Assembly (NCBI RefSeq): GCF_900187505.1
Contig: NZ_FYDL01000005.1
Coordinates: forward strand, 1 to 64,000
Length of the DNA stretch: 64,000 nt
Reading direction: 5' to 3'
DNA from: Pseudomonas sp. Irchel s3h17
GTDB taxonomy: Bacteria; Pseudomonadota; Gammaproteobacteria; Pseudomonadales; Pseudomonadaceae
The notes beneath the pieces are model-generated. The model did not search any database and was not told where the DNA came from. It saw nothing but the letters and a program-made list of their open reading frames with translations. The position numbers and the translations under genes are program-made. The stretch's first letter is position 1; each line of letters starts with the position of its first letter. Shown piece after piece: positions 8,148-18,146 of this stretch.

Positions 8148-10214
8148 ATGAATATGCACGTTCCTGCCTCAAAACAAGCAGCTCCCGCCAAATCGGTCGA
8201 GGTGCCTAAAACAGCGATTTCGGCCCTGTGGCGACCGGCGCTGGTGCAAGCGTTCGTCAAGCTGGACCCGCGGCAGCTCAAGCGTTCGCCGGTGATGCTG
8301 GTGGTCGAGCTGACGGCCATCCTCACCACGGTGCTGTGCTTTATCCCGGACGCGGCGGTGCCGTCCTTTGTCGCGGCGCAAATTGCCCTGTGGCTGTGGT
8401 TCACCGTGTTGTTCGCCAACTTCGCCGAGGCGCTCGCCGAAGGTCGTGGCAAGGCGCGCGCCGATAGCCTCAAGGCCGGCAGCGAAGGCCTGAGCGCACG
8501 GCGCAAACAAGCCGACGGCCGCTTTCAGGTCGTGCCGGCGAGTTCATTGCGCAAGGGCGATGTGATACGGGTTGAGGCCGGGGAGATGATTCCCGGTGAC
8601 GGTGAAGTGATCGAAGGCATCGCGGCGGTCAACGAAGCGGCGATTACCGGCGAATCCGCACCGGTGATTCGTGAGTCCGGCGGTGATCGTTCGGCAGTCA
8701 CCGGCAATACCCGGCTGGTCTCCGACTGGTTGCTGGTGCGCATCACCGTCAACCCGGGTGAGTCGACACTGGACCGCATGATCGCGCTGGTGGAAGGCGC
8801 CAAGCGGCAGAAAACGCCGAACGAAGTGGCGCTGGATATTCTGCTGATCGGCCTGACCATGATCTTCCTCGTGGTGGTCGTGACCCTGCAGCCGTTCGCC
8901 CACTTCGCCAGTGGCAACCTGCCGCTGGTGTTTCTGGTGGCGCTGTTGGTCACGCTGATTCCGACCACCATTGGTGGCTTGCTGTCGGCCATCGGTATTG
9001 CCGGGATGGACCGTCTTGTGCGCTTGAACGTCATTGCCAAATCCGGTCGTGCGGTGGAAGCCGCGGGTGACGTACACGTGCTGCTGCTGGACAAGACCGG
9101 CACCATCACCTTCGGTAATCGTCGTTGCAGCGCTATCTACGCAGCGCCTGGCGTCAGTTCCAAGGAGCTGGCCGAAGGGGCGCTGTTCGCCTCGCTGGCC
9201 GATGACACGGCCGAGGGCAAGTCGATTGTCGAGTACCTGCGCGGCCTTTATCCACAGGCCGAGCCGTCCGCTGAGGCGCTGACCGCCGTGCCATTCAGCG
9301 CCGAGACCCGCTTGTCCGGTGTTGACTATCAAGGCCGTGTCTATCGCAAGGGGGCCGTGGACTCGGTGCTGGCGTTTGTTGGCCTGACGCGTGCCGACAT
9401 GCTGCCTCCGATGTCGCGGGAAATCGACAAGATCGCCCAGAGCGGTGGTACGCCGTTGCTGGTGTGTGCCGAGGGCAAGTTGCTCGGCGCGATCCACCTC
9501 AAGGACGTGGTCAAGCCGGGTATTCGTGAGCGTTTTGCCGAGCTGCGCAAGCTGGGGATTCGCACTGTCATGGTCACCGGCGACAACCCGCTGACCGCCG
9601 CCGCGATTGCCGCTGAAGCCGGCGTGGATGACGTGTTGGCCGAGGCCACACCCGAGAAAAAACTCGCCCGCATTCGTCACGAGCAAAACGACGGTCGTCT
9701 GGTGGCCATGTGTGGCGACGGCGCCAACGATGCTCCGGCACTGGCTCAAGCGGATGTCGGGATGGCGATGAACGACGGCACGCAGGCCGCTCGCGAAGCG
9801 GCGAACATGGTCGACCTCGACAGCGATCCGACCAAGCTGCTGGACGTGGTGCAGATCGGCAAAGAGTTGCTGGTTACCCGTGGTGCGCTGACGACGTTCT
9901 CCATCGCCAACGACGTCGCCAAGTACTTTGCGATCCTGCCGGCCTTGTTCGCCTCGATTTATCCACAGCTGGGCGTGCTGAACATCATGCACTTGAGCAG
10001 TCCCCAGAGCGCGATTCTGTCGGCCATCGTCTTCAACGCCCTGATCATCGTTGGCTTGATCCCGTTGGCGTTGCGTGGGGTACGGGTCCAGGCCGCGAGC
10101 GCGGCGCATTTGCTGCGTCGCAACCTGCTGATCTACGGCGTGGGTGGGATCGTGGTGCCGTTCGTGGGCATCAAGCTGATCGACATGCTGCTGACGGCGC
10201 TGCACCTGGTGTAA
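8148..10214 (+). CDS. kdpB: KdpB, ATPase subunit of the Kdp potassium pump
   Basis: A P-type ATPase of 688 residues that hydrolyses ATP to drive K+ uptake through KdpA. The phosphorylation motif DKTGTIT begins at Asp315. The actuator-domain motif is TGES; the hinge motif [10 protein letters not shown] and the phosphatase-domain TGDN are present. Membrane helices flank the soluble domains as in the family. The N-terminus before the first helix is somewhat extended ([13 protein letters not shown]). It lies between kdpA and kdpC. Confidence 0.97.
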   Translation: MNMHVPASKQAAPAKSVEVPKTAISALWRPALVQAFVKLDPRQLKRSPVMLVVELTAILTTVLCFIPDAAVPSFVAAQIALWLWFTVLFANFAEALAEGRGKARADSLKAGSEGLSARRKQADGRFQVVPASSLRKGDVIRVEAGEMIPGDGEVIEGIAAVNEAAITGESAPVIRESGGDRSAVTGNTRLVSDWLLVRITVNPGESTLDRMIALVEGAKRQKTPNEVALDILLIGLTMIFLVVVVTLQPFAHFASGNLPLVFLVALLVTLIPTTIGGLLSAIGIAGMDRLVRLNVIAKSGRAVEAAGDVHVLLLDKTGTITFGNRRCSAIYAAPGVSSKELAEGALFASLADDTAEGKSIVEYLRGLYPQAEPSAEALTAVPFSAETRLSGVDYQGRVYRKGAVDSVLAFVGLTRADMLPPMSREIDKIAQSGGTPLLVCAEGKLLGAIHLKDVVKPGIRERFAELRKLGIRTVMVTGDNPLTAAAIAAEAGVDDVLAEATPEKKLARIRHEQNDGRLVAMCGDGANDAPALAQADVGMAMNDGTQAAREAANMVDLDSDPTKLLDVVQIGKELLVTRGALTTFSIANDVAKYFAILPALFASIYPQLGVLNIMHLSSPQSAILSAIVFNALIIVGLIPLALRGVRVQAASAAHLLRRNLLIYGVGGIVVPFVGIKLIDMLLTALHLV

Positions 10215-10221
10215 CTGCTGC

Positions 10222-10244
10222 ACGCCGCGCCCCGGGCGTGGCGT
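10222..10244 (+). other. Intercistronic hairpin between kdpB and kdpC
   Basis: ACGCC/GGCGT arms with an inner CGC/GCG pairing form a GC-rich hairpin 8 bp after the kdpB stop. There is no T-run, so it is more likely an mRNA stability element than a terminator. Confidence 0.45.
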
Positions 10245-10268
10245 TCACCCTGAATTGAGGTTTTTGAC

Positions 10269-10814
10269 ATGTCCACAATGATTCGTCCGGCCTTGAGCCT
10301 GCTTGTCCTGATGACGCTGGTCACGGGCGTCGCTTATCCACTGGTGGTGACCGGTATCGCCCAGGTCGCCTTCCCCGGCCAGGCCAATGGCAGCCTGGTG
10401 CGTGATGCCGATGGCAAGGTTCGTGGCTCTTCCCTGATTGCCCAGGATTTCGTCGGTGACGCCTGGTTCCACCCACGGCCATCGGCCGGCGGATTTGCCA
10501 CGGTTGCCAGCGGCGCCAGCAACCTGGCACCGAGCAATCCGGCCCTGGCGACGCGGGTGATCGACGACGCCACCCAGCAGTGGGTCCCAGGCCAGGGGCC
10601 GGTTCCCCTGGCGTTGCTGACCACGTCCGGCAGTGGCCTCGATCCACACTTGCCACCTGCCGCGATTACCTATCAACTGGCGCGGGTGGCAGCGGCGCGT
10701 GATGTGCCGGTTGCCACCTTGCAACAGTTGCTCGACGCCCACATCGAACGGCCATGGGTGGGGCCACCGGTGGTCAATGTGCTGGAATTGAACCGGGCAC
10801 TGGACGCGTTGTAG
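10269..10814 (+). CDS. kdpC: KdpC, accessory subunit of the Kdp potassium pump
   Basis: KdpC is a single-pass membrane subunit of KdpFABC that raises the ATP affinity of KdpB. The 181 residues begin with one membrane helix ([20 protein letters not shown]) followed by a periplasmic domain with the conserved segments GSLIAQ-like (GSSLIAQDF), WFHPRPSA and [12 protein letters not shown], and a C-terminal [13 protein letters not shown] is TTGAGG 11 bp upstream of the ATG. Confidence 0.96.
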   Translation: MSTMIRPALSLLVLMTLVTGVAYPLVVTGIAQVAFPGQANGSLVRDADGKVRGSSLIAQDFVGDAWFHPRPSAGGFATVASGASNLAPSNPALATRVIDDATQQWVPGQGPVPLALLTTSGSGLDPHLPPAAITYQLARVAAARDVPVATLQQLLDAHIERPWVGPPVVNVLELNRALDAL

Positions 10815-10826
10815 ACACGTGATTGG

Positions 10827-10847
10827 CCGGGACGCCGAACGTCCCGG
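10827..10847 (+). other. Intercistronic hairpin between kdpC and kdpD
   Basis: A perfect stem, CCGGGACG-ccgaa-CGTCCCGG, without a following T-run. It may separate expression of the pump from that of the kdpDE regulators. Confidence 0.5.
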
Positions 10848-10901
10848 TCTGTATTCCCGAGCCAGGCCCGGGAGCGAACAACCTGAAAGAAAGAGACCCT
10901 G

Positions 10902-13553
10902 ATGAGTGACTCCGGCCGCGCCGATGCACTGCTAGCTGAACTGCCCCGCGACGGTCGCGGCCGACTCAAGGTGTTTCTGGGTGCCGCCCCCGGTGTCGGC
11001 AAGACCTACGCCATGCTGCAGGCCGCCCACACCCAGTTGCGTCAGGGTGTGAAAGTCATCGCCGGGGTGGTGGAAACCCATGGTCGTGCAGAGACCGAAG
11101 CGCTGCTCGCCGGCTTGGCGCAGCAACCCTTGGTGCGCTCCGAATACCGCGGCGTGATGCTGGAGGAGATGGACCTCGATGGCCTGCTCAAGGCCAGGCC
11201 GAAACTGGTGCTGGTGGATGAGCTGGCACACAGCAACGCCCCCGGCAGCCGGCATGCCAAGCGCTGGCAGGACATCCAGGAGCTGCTCGCGGCGGGTATC
11301 GACGTGTTCACCACCGTCAACGTCCAGCACCTTGAAAGTCTCAACGATCAGGTGCGCGGTATCACCGGCGTTCAGGTGCGTGAAACCTTACCCGACTGGG
11401 TGCTGCAGGAAGCCTACGAGCTGCTGTTGATCGACCTGCCGCCACGAGAGTTGTTGGAGCGCTTGCGCGACGGCAAGGTCTATGTGCCCGAACAGGCGCG
11501 GGCGGCAATCGATGCCTTCTTCACCCAGACCAACCTCACCGCGCTGCGTGAGCTGGCCATGCAAACGGCGGCGGCCCAGGTCGATGATGACCTCAGTCGC
11601 GGCTATCGACAGCTGGGGCAGGCGGCCCCCGCGGTACGTGGTCGCTTGCTGGTGGGGGTGGACGGCGATGCCCAGGCAGAACGCCTGGTGCGTCACGCCA
11701 GTCGGGTCGCGCAGCGCCGGCATTTGCCCTGGAGCCTGGTGCATGTGGATAACGGCCGCGTGGGCGATGAACAGTCGCGCCTGCGTCTGCAAAATGCCCA
11801 GCAACTGGCGGAACGGCTGGGCGGGGAGGTGGTACTGCTGCGCGCCGGTGAAGTGGCGAAAACCCTGATCCAGCACGCCGCCGAGCGGCGTGCCAGCCTG
11901 CTGTTGGTCGGTCAGTCGCGCCCGCGCCTGCGTCGTCGAGTGTTGGGTGGCGGGTTGGCGTCGCGCTTGTTGCGCAATGCCCGAGGTCTGGAAATCAACG
12001 TTCTGGACAGCGACGAACAACAGTTCCAGCCACGTCAGCGTTCGGTGCAGTCGCTGGTCTGGTTCGACTATGCGCTGGCGCTGCTGGCAACGGTGCTGGC
12101 CACCGGTATTGCGTGGGCGGTGTCGAGCCTGCTGCCGTTGCCGAACATTTCGCTGGTGTTCCTTGCGGCGGTGTTGCTGGTGGCGGTGCGCAGCAGCCTG
12201 GGACCGGCGCTGGCGTGCGCGGCGTTGTCCTTTCTGACCTACGACTTTCTGTTTATTCCACCGACCTTTTCCTTCGCGATCCAGCGTGAAGAGGATGTGC
12301 TGACGTTGCTGTTTTTCCTGTTGATGGCGGCGCTCACCGGCAACCTGGCGGCGCGCCAGCGGCGACAGTTGCAGGCATTGCGCGACACCCAGGAGGAAAC
12401 CAGCGAGTTGCTCGACCTGTCGCGCAAACTCACTGCGGCCACTGACCGGCAGGCCGTGGTCAGCGCGGCCGCACAGCACCTGGTGGGCTGGAGCGATATG
12501 CAACTGTGCCTGGTCAATCGTGACGGGCAGGCGGGCTGGAAGGTCGAGGCCGGTGGTCCGATACAATTTTCCGACGCCGAGCGCGCGGCGGCCGATTGGG
12601 CCTGGCAGTATGATCAACCGGCCGGCATGGGCACGGGCACCTTGCCGTTTGGCCGTTGGTGGTGGTGGCCGTTGTCGATCGACGACGGGCCGTTGGGCCT
12701 GCTCGGTGTATGCCCGAAGGAGGGGCAGCCGCTCAGTGGCCAGCGTCGGCGCTTGCTGACCGCGTTGAGCCAACCGCTGGCGCAAGCGTTGGCCCGCGCC
12801 CAGTTGGCCGAAGACCTTGAAGCGGCACGCCTGCACGGTGAAACCGAACAACTGCGCAGCGCTCTGCTGGCGTCGGTATCCCACGATCTGCGCACGCCGC
12901 TGACCTCCATGCGCGGCAGCATCGACAGCTTGCTGGCGCTGGGCGAGGCGATTCCGTTGGCGGATCGTCGCGAGTTGCTTGAAGGTACCCGGGATGAAGC
13001 CGAGCGCCTGGATCGCTACATCCAGAACCTGCTGGACATGACGCGCCTGGGGCACGGCGCATTGAAGCTGGCGCGGGACTGGGTGTCGCCTGCCGATATC
13101 GTCGGCAGCTCACTCAACCGCCTGCGCGCGGTGCTGGCGCCCTTGCAGGTGAGTGTCGAGGCCCCAGGCGAGTTGCCGCTGCTCTTCGTGCATGCGGCAT
13201 TGATCGAGCAGGCGCTGGTCAACATACTGGAAAACGCCGCACGCTTTTCACCGGTCCATGGCCGCTTGCAACTGCGTGCCGGTGTCGCCGACAGCGAACT
13301 GTTTTTTGCCGTGAGTGATGAGGGTCCGGGTATTCCCGAAGCGGAGCGGGCGAAGATCTTCGACATGTTCTACACAGCCGCCCGGGGTGATCGAGGGGGG
13401 CAGGGGACGGGCCTGGGCCTGGCGATCTGTCAGGGCATGGTCGGTGCGCACGGTGGGCGAATCAGCGTGGCCGACGGCATTGACGGGCGTGGCACCTGCA
13501 TCACCATTCACCTGCCGTTGCAGGAGCAGCCGGGGATGGACAGTGAAGCTTGA
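10902..13553 (+). CDS. kdpD: KdpD, sensor histidine kinase for potassium limitation
   Basis: KdpD senses K+ availability and phosphorylates KdpE. The 883 residues contain the KdpD N-terminal domain with Walker A motif GAAPGVGKT (about 27-35) and VDELAHSNAPGSRH, a universal-stress-like domain (about 250-370), four membrane helices (about 390-490), a GAF-like domain, and the kinase core with His661 in SHDLRTPLTSM. The ATP-binding motifs NILENA, DEGPGIP and GTGLGLAI are all present. It is full length. The ATG at 10902 follows GAAAGAAAGAGA. Confidence 0.96.
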   Translation: MSDSGRADALLAELPRDGRGRLKVFLGAAPGVGKTYAMLQAAHTQLRQGVKVIAGVVETHGRAETEALLAGLAQQPLVRSEYRGVMLEEMDLDGLLKARPKLVLVDELAHSNAPGSRHAKRWQDIQELLAAGIDVFTTVNVQHLESLNDQVRGITGVQVRETLPDWVLQEAYELLLIDLPPRELLERLRDGKVYVPEQARAAIDAFFTQTNLTALRELAMQTAAAQVDDDLSRGYRQLGQAAPAVRGRLLVGVDGDAQAERLVRHASRVAQRRHLPWSLVHVDNGRVGDEQSRLRLQNAQQLAERLGGEVVLLRAGEVAKTLIQHAAERRASLLLVGQSRPRLRRRVLGGGLASRLLRNARGLEINVLDSDEQQFQPRQRSVQSLVWFDYALALLATVLATGIAWAVSSLLPLPNISLVFLAAVLLVAVRSSLGPALACAALSFLTYDFLFIPPTFSFAIQREEDVLTLLFFLLMAALTGNLAARQRRQLQALRDTQEETSELLDLSRKLTAATDRQAVVSAAAQHLVGWSDMQLCLVNRDGQAGWKVEAGGPIQFSDAERAAADWAWQYDQPAGMGTGTLPFGRWWWWPLSIDDGPLGLLGVCPKEGQPLSGQRRRLLTALSQPLAQALARAQLAEDLEAARLHGETEQLRSALLASVSHDLRTPLTSMRGSIDSLLALGEAIPLADRRELLEGTRDEAERLDRYIQNLLDMTRLGHGALKLARDWVSPADIVGSSLNRLRAVLAPLQVSVEAPGELPLLFVHAALIEQALVNILENAARFSPVHGRLQLRAGVADSELFFAVSDEGPGIPEAERAKIFDMFYTAARGDRGGQGTGLGLAICQGMVGAHGGRISVADGIDGRGTCITIHLPLQEQPGMDSEA

Positions 13554-13613
13554 TGCGACCTGCGCTACGCTTGCGGCTCTTTGTTTGCCATTTCCTCTTA
13601 TTGATGTGAATCC

Positions 13614-14312
13614 ATGAGCCAGACCGCGACCATCCTGGTCATTGACGATGAACCGCAGATCCGCAAATTCCTGCGCATCAGCCTGGCCTCCCAGGGCTAC
13701 AAAGTGCTTGAAGCCGGCACCGGCAACGAAGGCCTGGCCCAGGCCGCGCTGAACAAGCCGGACCTGCTGGTGCTCGACCTCGGCTTGCCCGACATGGACG
13801 GCCAGCAAGTGCTGCGCGAGTTTCGCGAATGGTCGACGGTGCCGGTGCTGGTGCTGTCGGTGCGCGCCAGCGAAGGGCAGAAAGTCGAAGCCCTGGACGG
13901 CGGCGCCAACGACTATGTGACCAAGCCGTTCGGCATCCAGGAATTTCTGGCGCGGGTCCGTGCACTGTTGCGTCAGGCACCCGCGGGCGAAGCCCGGGAG
14001 GCGGCGTTGTCCTTCGGTCCGTTGACCGTGGACCTGGCGTACCGACGGGTGCTGCTCGATGGCGCCGAGGTGGCGTTGACCCGCAAGGAGTACGCCGTGC
14101 TGGCGCAATTGGCGCGCCATGCCGGGCGGGTCATCACCCAGCAGCAACTGCTCAAGGATATCTGGGGCCCGACCCATGTCGAGGACAGTCATTACCTGCG
14201 GATCGTGGTCGGGCACCTGCGGCAGAAGCTGGTAGACGACCCGACCCGACCCCGGTTCATCCTGACCGAGGCGGGGGTGGGGTATCGGTTGTTGAGCGAG
14301 GGGAGCCAATGA
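13614..14312 (+). CDS. kdpE: KdpE, response regulator of the kdp operon
   Basis: An OmpR-type response regulator of 232 residues. The receiver domain has the acidic pair Asp11-Asp12, phospho-acceptor Asp55 (LLVLDLGLPD) and Lys in VTKPFG. The C-terminal winged helix contains RKEYAVLAQLARHAGRVITQ and ends with RPRFILTEAGVGYRL. KdpE activates kdpFABC when phosphorylated by KdpD. The ATG at 13614 has a weak ribosome binding site and lies 60 bp after kdpD. Confidence 0.96.
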   Translation: MSQTATILVIDDEPQIRKFLRISLASQGYKVLEAGTGNEGLAQAALNKPDLLVLDLGLPDMDGQQVLREFREWSTVPVLVLSVRASEGQKVEALDGGANDYVTKPFGIQEFLARVRALLRQAPAGEAREAALSFGPLTVDLAYRRVLLDGAEVALTRKEYAVLAQLARHAGRVITQQQLLKDIWGPTHVEDSHYLRIVVGHLRQKLVDDPTRPRFILTEAGVGYRLLSEGSQ

Positions 14313-14333
14313 TCCCGCCCGGGATGCGGGCTC
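14311..14333. terminator. Hairpin between convergent kdpE and patatin genes
   Basis: CCCGC/GCGGG stem with outer GA/TC pairs and a 7-nt loop, overlapping the kdpE stop codon. No T-run, so terminator function is uncertain. Confidence 0.35.
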
Positions 14334-14334
14334 C

Positions 14335-15372
14335 TCAGTCGCGCTCGTTCTCGTAGCGATCCAGGGTGTCGCGGGCAATTTCCCGTCCCAGGGCGATCAG
14401 TTCCGGCGCCTTGTAGAACTCGAAGAACCGGCAGACCCGCTTCGGTACGTTGATCAGGATGTCCGGTGGGTAACCGGCGATCTTGTATTGCGCCAAGGAG
14501 GTTTGCATCACCTCGAAACTCTGGTTGATCAAGTCCAGCAGCGAGGCCGGACCCACGTTGTCGATGATGAACGACCCCGTGGCGGATTTTGGAGCACCTT
14601 CGTTTTCCGGGCCCGCGGCGGGTTGCTGGGCTTCGGGGGCGGGGGACTCGATCCACGGATTGATCTCGGCGGCCTCACTGCGCAGTGCTTCCTGTTCCAG
14701 CAGCAGCAATTGTTCGGCTTGTTTACGGCGAAACGGCAGGTGCGAACCCACGGAGTTGATCAGGCTGTCGAACCGGCTTTTGAACGCGGCAGGTCGCTGG
14801 ATCACCGGCAGTTGGTAATGCTTCTGGTTGGTGGAGTTGAGGTTGACCGCGATGATCAGGTCACAATGGCTCGACACCACCGGCACGATCGGCAGCGGGT
14901 TGAGCAGGCCGCCGTCCACCAGCATGCGGTTGCCTTGCATGACGGGAGTGAACAGGCTCGGAATGGCCGCCGAGGCACGCATGGCCTGGTGCAGGCAACC
15001 TTCCTGGAACCAGATTTCCTGCTGGTTGGTCAGGTCCGTGGCCACCGCCGTATAGGGGATACGCAATTGTTCGATGTTGATCTCGCCGACGATCTTGCGG
15101 ATTTGCCCGAAGACTTTCTCGCCACGAATGGCGCCCAGGCGAAAGCTCACGTCCACCAGGCGCAGCACATCGAGGTAGTCCAGGCTTTCGATCCAGTCAC
15201 GGTAATCGTTGAGTTTGCCGGCGGCATAAATGCCACCGACCACCGCGCCCATGGAGCAGCCGGCAACACAGGCAATGTCGTAACCACGGCGTTCAATTTC
15301 TTCGATGACCCCGATATGGGCATAGCCCCGGGCGCCACCTGAGCCCAGCACCAGTGCGACACGCTTTTTCAT
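14335..15372 (-). CDS. Patatin-like phospholipase (RssA/YchK type)
   Basis: The N-terminal 280 residues are a patatin domain: oxyanion motif GSGGARGYAHIG (10-21), nucleophile Ser40 in GCSMG and catalytic Asp153 in VDGGLLNPLP. Patatins hydrolyse acyl esters of lipids. The protein is 345 residues, longer than RssA, because of an Ala/Pro/Glu-rich linker (about 240-270) and a helical C-terminal tail ending ARDTLDRYENERD. The start at 15372 has AAGGACG upstream. The substrate is unknown. Confidence 0.9.
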   Translation of the reverse strand: MKKRVALVLGSGGARGYAHIGVIEEIERRGYDIACVAGCSMGAVVGGIYAAGKLNDYRDWIESLDYLDVLRLVDVSFRLGAIRGEKVFGQIRKIVGEINIEQLRIPYTAVATDLTNQQEIWFQEGCLHQAMRASAAIPSLFTPVMQGNRMLVDGGLLNPLPIVPVVSSHCDLIIAVNLNSTNQKHYQLPVIQRPAAFKSRFDSLINSVGSHLPFRRKQAEQLLLLEQEALRSEAAEINPWIESPAPEAQQPAAGPENEGAPKSATGSFIIDNVGPASLLDLINQSFEVMQTSLAQYKIAGYPPDILINVPKRVCRFFEFYKAPELIALGREIARDTLDRYENERD

Positions 15373-15596
15373 GTACTCGTCCTTACGTCAAACAGGCTTC
15401 AACAATGCACCCATCGAGGGGCGTGCTTCAATCATGTTGATCGGGCGTGCATGATGCGCGTCGTTTTTTCGACATTCGATGACGGCACATGAGTGCTCTG
15501 GCGGCCGCTATAGTTTCCAGCGACGCTGCAAGGCACTTTTGGCCGCGTTGACCGTCTTACCCAGCATGATTGTTTTTTTACCTTGAGGTGTCATTG

Positions 15597-15875
15597 ATGA
15601 AAGCCTGGATCTGTCTGCCATTGATTGCGTTGGTACTTGCCGGTTGCGCGGGTAAAACCGCCTACCGTGACAGTTGTGGTAGCCAACTGGATGCGGCCTG
15701 GAAAGAGCTGGATCTGGCCAAGGCCGAAGGGTTTGCCGGTACCGTGAGTTACTCCAAGGCGTTGTCGCTGCTGACCGGGGCCAAGACCCAGCAGCAGTTC
15801 GAGGCCTTCGAAGGTTGCGCCAACAAGGCCCAGAAGGCGCGCTTCTACATCCGTGAGTCCCGCGCGGGTCGTTGA
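15597..15875 (+). CDS. Small lipoprotein of unknown function
   Basis: A 92-residue protein with a lipoprotein signal peptide; the lipobox LVLAGC places the acylated Cys at about 18. The mature part is helical with two further cysteines (SCGSQ and EGCANK) that could form a disulfide, and ends in a basic tail. The start at 15597 has TTGAGGTG upstream. Conserved-looking but not recognised. Confidence 0.75.
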   Translation: MKAWICLPLIALVLAGCAGKTAYRDSCGSQLDAAWKELDLAKAEGFAGTVSYSKALSLLTGAKTQQQFEAFEGCANKAQKARFYIRESRAGR

Positions 15876-15971
15876 ACCATCATGACCTGGCGCAATACAG
15901 GCGCCAGGTAGCCGGCCCAGTATGGGCCTATGCTTGTGCTCTGGTGTGGATGCCTGACCTGGGAGAAGACG

Positions 15972-16739
15972 ATGTCTGCGTTGGTAGATCGGTTAGTGTC
16001 CCGGGTCCTGGGGCTGGAGGTGCGTTTGCTGGCCTGTCAGGCCCGGCTGAGTGCAAGCACCGACGCCGAAGCGTTGCATGATTTGCGCATCTCGGTTCGC
16101 CGTTTGCGCAGCCTGTTGCGACCCTTGCGGGGCTTGCCCGGGGTTGAGCAACTGGAGGTGGCCGCGGCGGCGGTGGGCACCCTGACGACCCCCTTGCGCG
16201 ACCGTGAAGTGCTGGCTGTCTATCTGCTCCAGCATGGGCAGCGGCAAGCGGCCGAGCATCGCATGCTGCAGATGAGCCAGGCGTACCCGGCGGTGGCGGA
16301 CAGCCCGCAGCTGGCGCAGTTGATGATGATCCTCGACGCGTTTCCGCGTTTTCTACGCGCCTGTGAGCGCCAGGGGTTGCTCAAAGGTTTGCGCAGGCGC
16401 ATCGAGAAGCGTCTGGCCAAGCAGTGGAGAACCCTGGATCACACCCTGCACGATCCCGCCCACGATCGCCACCGCCTGCGTCTGCTGATCAAGCGGGTGC
16501 GCTATGCCATCGAAGCCTACCCCGAGCTGGATCGCCTGCCTGCGGCTGCCACGGCACGGCTCAAGGCGGCACAAGGCGCCCTGGGGGATTGGCATGATTG
16601 TTTGCAATGGCTGGCGCGGGCCGAACATGAGCCCGACTTGTCGCCCTGCGTGGAGGGCTGGAAGGTGACCATGGCCACGGCTGAAAGCCGTGCCGATCGG
16701 GTGCTCGACAAGCTCAGTGCGGCTTGCTTCAAGTCTTGA
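15972..16739 (+). CDS. CHAD-domain protein
   Basis: The 255 residues form an alpha-helical CHAD domain with the characteristic conserved histidine and arginines in ALHDLRISVRRLRSLLRPLR and a second HDRHRLRLLIKRVRYAIEA. CHAD domains bind polyphosphate through these basic residues, and often accompany CYTH phosphatases; no CYTH gene is adjacent here. The ATG at 15972 has GGGAGAAG upstream and is preferred over an in-frame start 14 codons earlier. Confidence 0.9.
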   Translation: MSALVDRLVSRVLGLEVRLLACQARLSASTDAEALHDLRISVRRLRSLLRPLRGLPGVEQLEVAAAAVGTLTTPLRDREVLAVYLLQHGQRQAAEHRMLQMSQAYPAVADSPQLAQLMMILDAFPRFLRACERQGLLKGLRRRIEKRLAKQWRTLDHTLHDPAHDRHRLRLLIKRVRYAIEAYPELDRLPAAATARLKAAQGALGDWHDCLQWLARAEHEPDLSPCVEGWKVTMATAESRADRVLDKLSAACFKS

Positions 16740-16858
16740 TCGCATGGCATTGCCCGAGCATCCGGCCTATCTGTCCGTTTCTTTGGCCGGAATAGGCGCT
16801 GTACCGGGGGCGAAGGCTGGTTAAGATCCGTCAGTCTTTTCCTAGCCTTGAGGTGTTC

Positions 16859-17656
16859 ATGCGCTTTTCAGAATTACTCGACGCCGTGCGCAACTCGCCT
16901 GATGAGCTGGTGATACCGGCGCAGTGGGGGCAGGGCCGCGCCAGTTTCGGTGGTCTGGTGGCCGCGCTGCAGTACGAAGCCATGCGTGCGAAAGTCCCGG
17001 CCGAACGCCCGGTACGCTCGTTGGCGATTACCTTTGTCGGTCCGGCCGAGCCCGGTGTTCCCATCCGCTTCGAAGTGGAAGTCTTGCGTGAAGGCAAGGC
17101 GGTCAGCCAGGTACTGGGTCGAGCACTGCAAAATGGTCAGGTGGTGACTGTGGTGCAGGGCAGCTTCGGTGCCTCGCGTCCTTCCGAAATCGCGGTGACG
17201 GCCCTGCCGGCACCCGAGATGATGCATTGGGACGATTGTCAGGAGCTGCCCTACATCAACGGCGTGATGCCTGAGTTCATGCGCCACCTGGCGATGCGCT
17301 GGGGTGTCGGTGGCATGCCGTTTACCGGCAACAAGTCCCGGGACATGGGGGGCTGGGTTCGCTTGCGCGGCGGCGTACAGGACGAGCCGGTGAGCGAAGC
17401 GCACATCCTGGCGCTGGTGGACGCCTGGCCACCGGCCTTGTTGCCGCACCTGGCGAAGCCCGCGGCAGGCAGTACCCTGACCTGGACCATCGAATTCGTA
17501 CAGCCCCTGCTGGCCGTGAGCACGCTGGACTGGTGCAAGTACCATGTGGAAATCGAGCATGCCCGTGATGGATATGGGCATGCCGCCGCCGCGTTGTGGA
17601 ACCAGGAGGGCGAGTTGATTGCCCTTAGCCGACAGACCGTGACGATTTTCGCTTAA
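16859..17656 (+). CDS. Acyl-CoA thioesterase family protein (TesB-like double hotdog)
   Basis: A 265-residue protein with two hotdog-fold halves: an N-terminal half with WGQGRASFGGLVAALQYEA and a C-terminal half with TLTWTIEFVQPL and AALWNQEGELIALSRQTV. Members hydrolyse acyl-CoA; the physiological substrate is not evident. The ATG at 16859 is preferred over a GTG two codons earlier. It is convergent with the next gene, overlapping its end by 4 bp. Confidence 0.85.
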   Translation: MRFSELLDAVRNSPDELVIPAQWGQGRASFGGLVAALQYEAMRAKVPAERPVRSLAITFVGPAEPGVPIRFEVEVLREGKAVSQVLGRALQNGQVVTVVQGSFGASRPSEIAVTALPAPEMMHWDDCQELPYINGVMPEFMRHLAMRWGVGGMPFTGNKSRDMGGWVRLRGGVQDEPVSEAHILALVDAWPPALLPHLAKPAAGSTLTWTIEFVQPLLAVSTLDWCKYHVEIEHARDGYGHAAAALWNQEGELIALSRQTVTIFA

Positions 17657-18024
17657 CGATCTTTATGCCGGTGGCGTTCGCACCAGGCGCGCCACCAGCG
17701 GCCACTGAAGAGAAAACGCGGGAACGTCAGGAACTGCTCCACCAGCAAGCGCGACACCGCATCCTTGCGATCACTGAATGGCTCGGAGGCCTGCGCCTCC
17801 AGCCTGTGACCATGACGCTGCAAACCCAGGGCTGCCAGCAGGCCGACAATGCCGATGGCGACGTTCCCAAGGTTCAGGCCGAACACCCCGGAAACGATCA
17901 GCAAAAATGCCAGGATGAACAGCGGCACGGCAATCAGGTGCAACACCAGATTGGTCGGATGCTGGTGATTGTTCGGGTACTCCCGCCATTGCCAGGCGGG
18001 AAGGTTGGGGTGACGTTTGCCCAT
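17653..18024 (-). CDS. Mpo1/DUF962-like membrane protein
   Basis: A 123-residue protein starting with NLPAWQWREYPNNHQHPTN, followed by two hydrophobic segments (LVLHLIAVPLFILAFLLIVSGVFGL and VAIGIVGLLAALGLQ) and a basic C-terminus with FLTFPRFLFSGRWWRAW. The HxxxxN/H-rich N-terminus and layout fit the DUF962/Mpo1-like family, some members of which are Fe(II)-dependent fatty-acid dioxygenases; the activity here is untested. The start at 18024 follows GAGGACTATC. Confidence 0.75.
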   Translation of the reverse strand: MGKRHPNLPAWQWREYPNNHQHPTNLVLHLIAVPLFILAFLLIVSGVFGLNLGNVAIGIVGLLAALGLQRHGHRLEAQASEPFSDRKDAVSRLLVEQFLTFPRFLFSGRWWRAWCERHRHKDR

Positions 18025-18146
18025 CGTGATAGTCCTCGATCCGTGAAACTCATACCTGAAGAATAGGCGGGGTAGAGGTCGACGGCGAATCAAGGTTGGC
18101 TATCGAAGTGATAGGCGGTCACGGCCAATGATGAGGATGCCCCGGG

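Noticed and set aside
6431..8506. Very long open frame on the minus strand opposite kdpA and the start of kdpB
   Set aside because: It is antisense to clear kdp coding sequence, has a His/Gln/Arg-rich composition typical of antisense frames in GC-rich genomes and no ribosome binding site.
8544..10223. Long minus-strand frame opposite kdpB
   Set aside because: Same reasons: low-complexity His/Gln/Asp composition, and kdpB on the other strand has all catalytic motifs.
11388..13055. Long minus-strand frame opposite kdpD
   Set aside because: Gln/Arg/His-rich antisense shadow without recognisable domains; kdpD is unambiguous.
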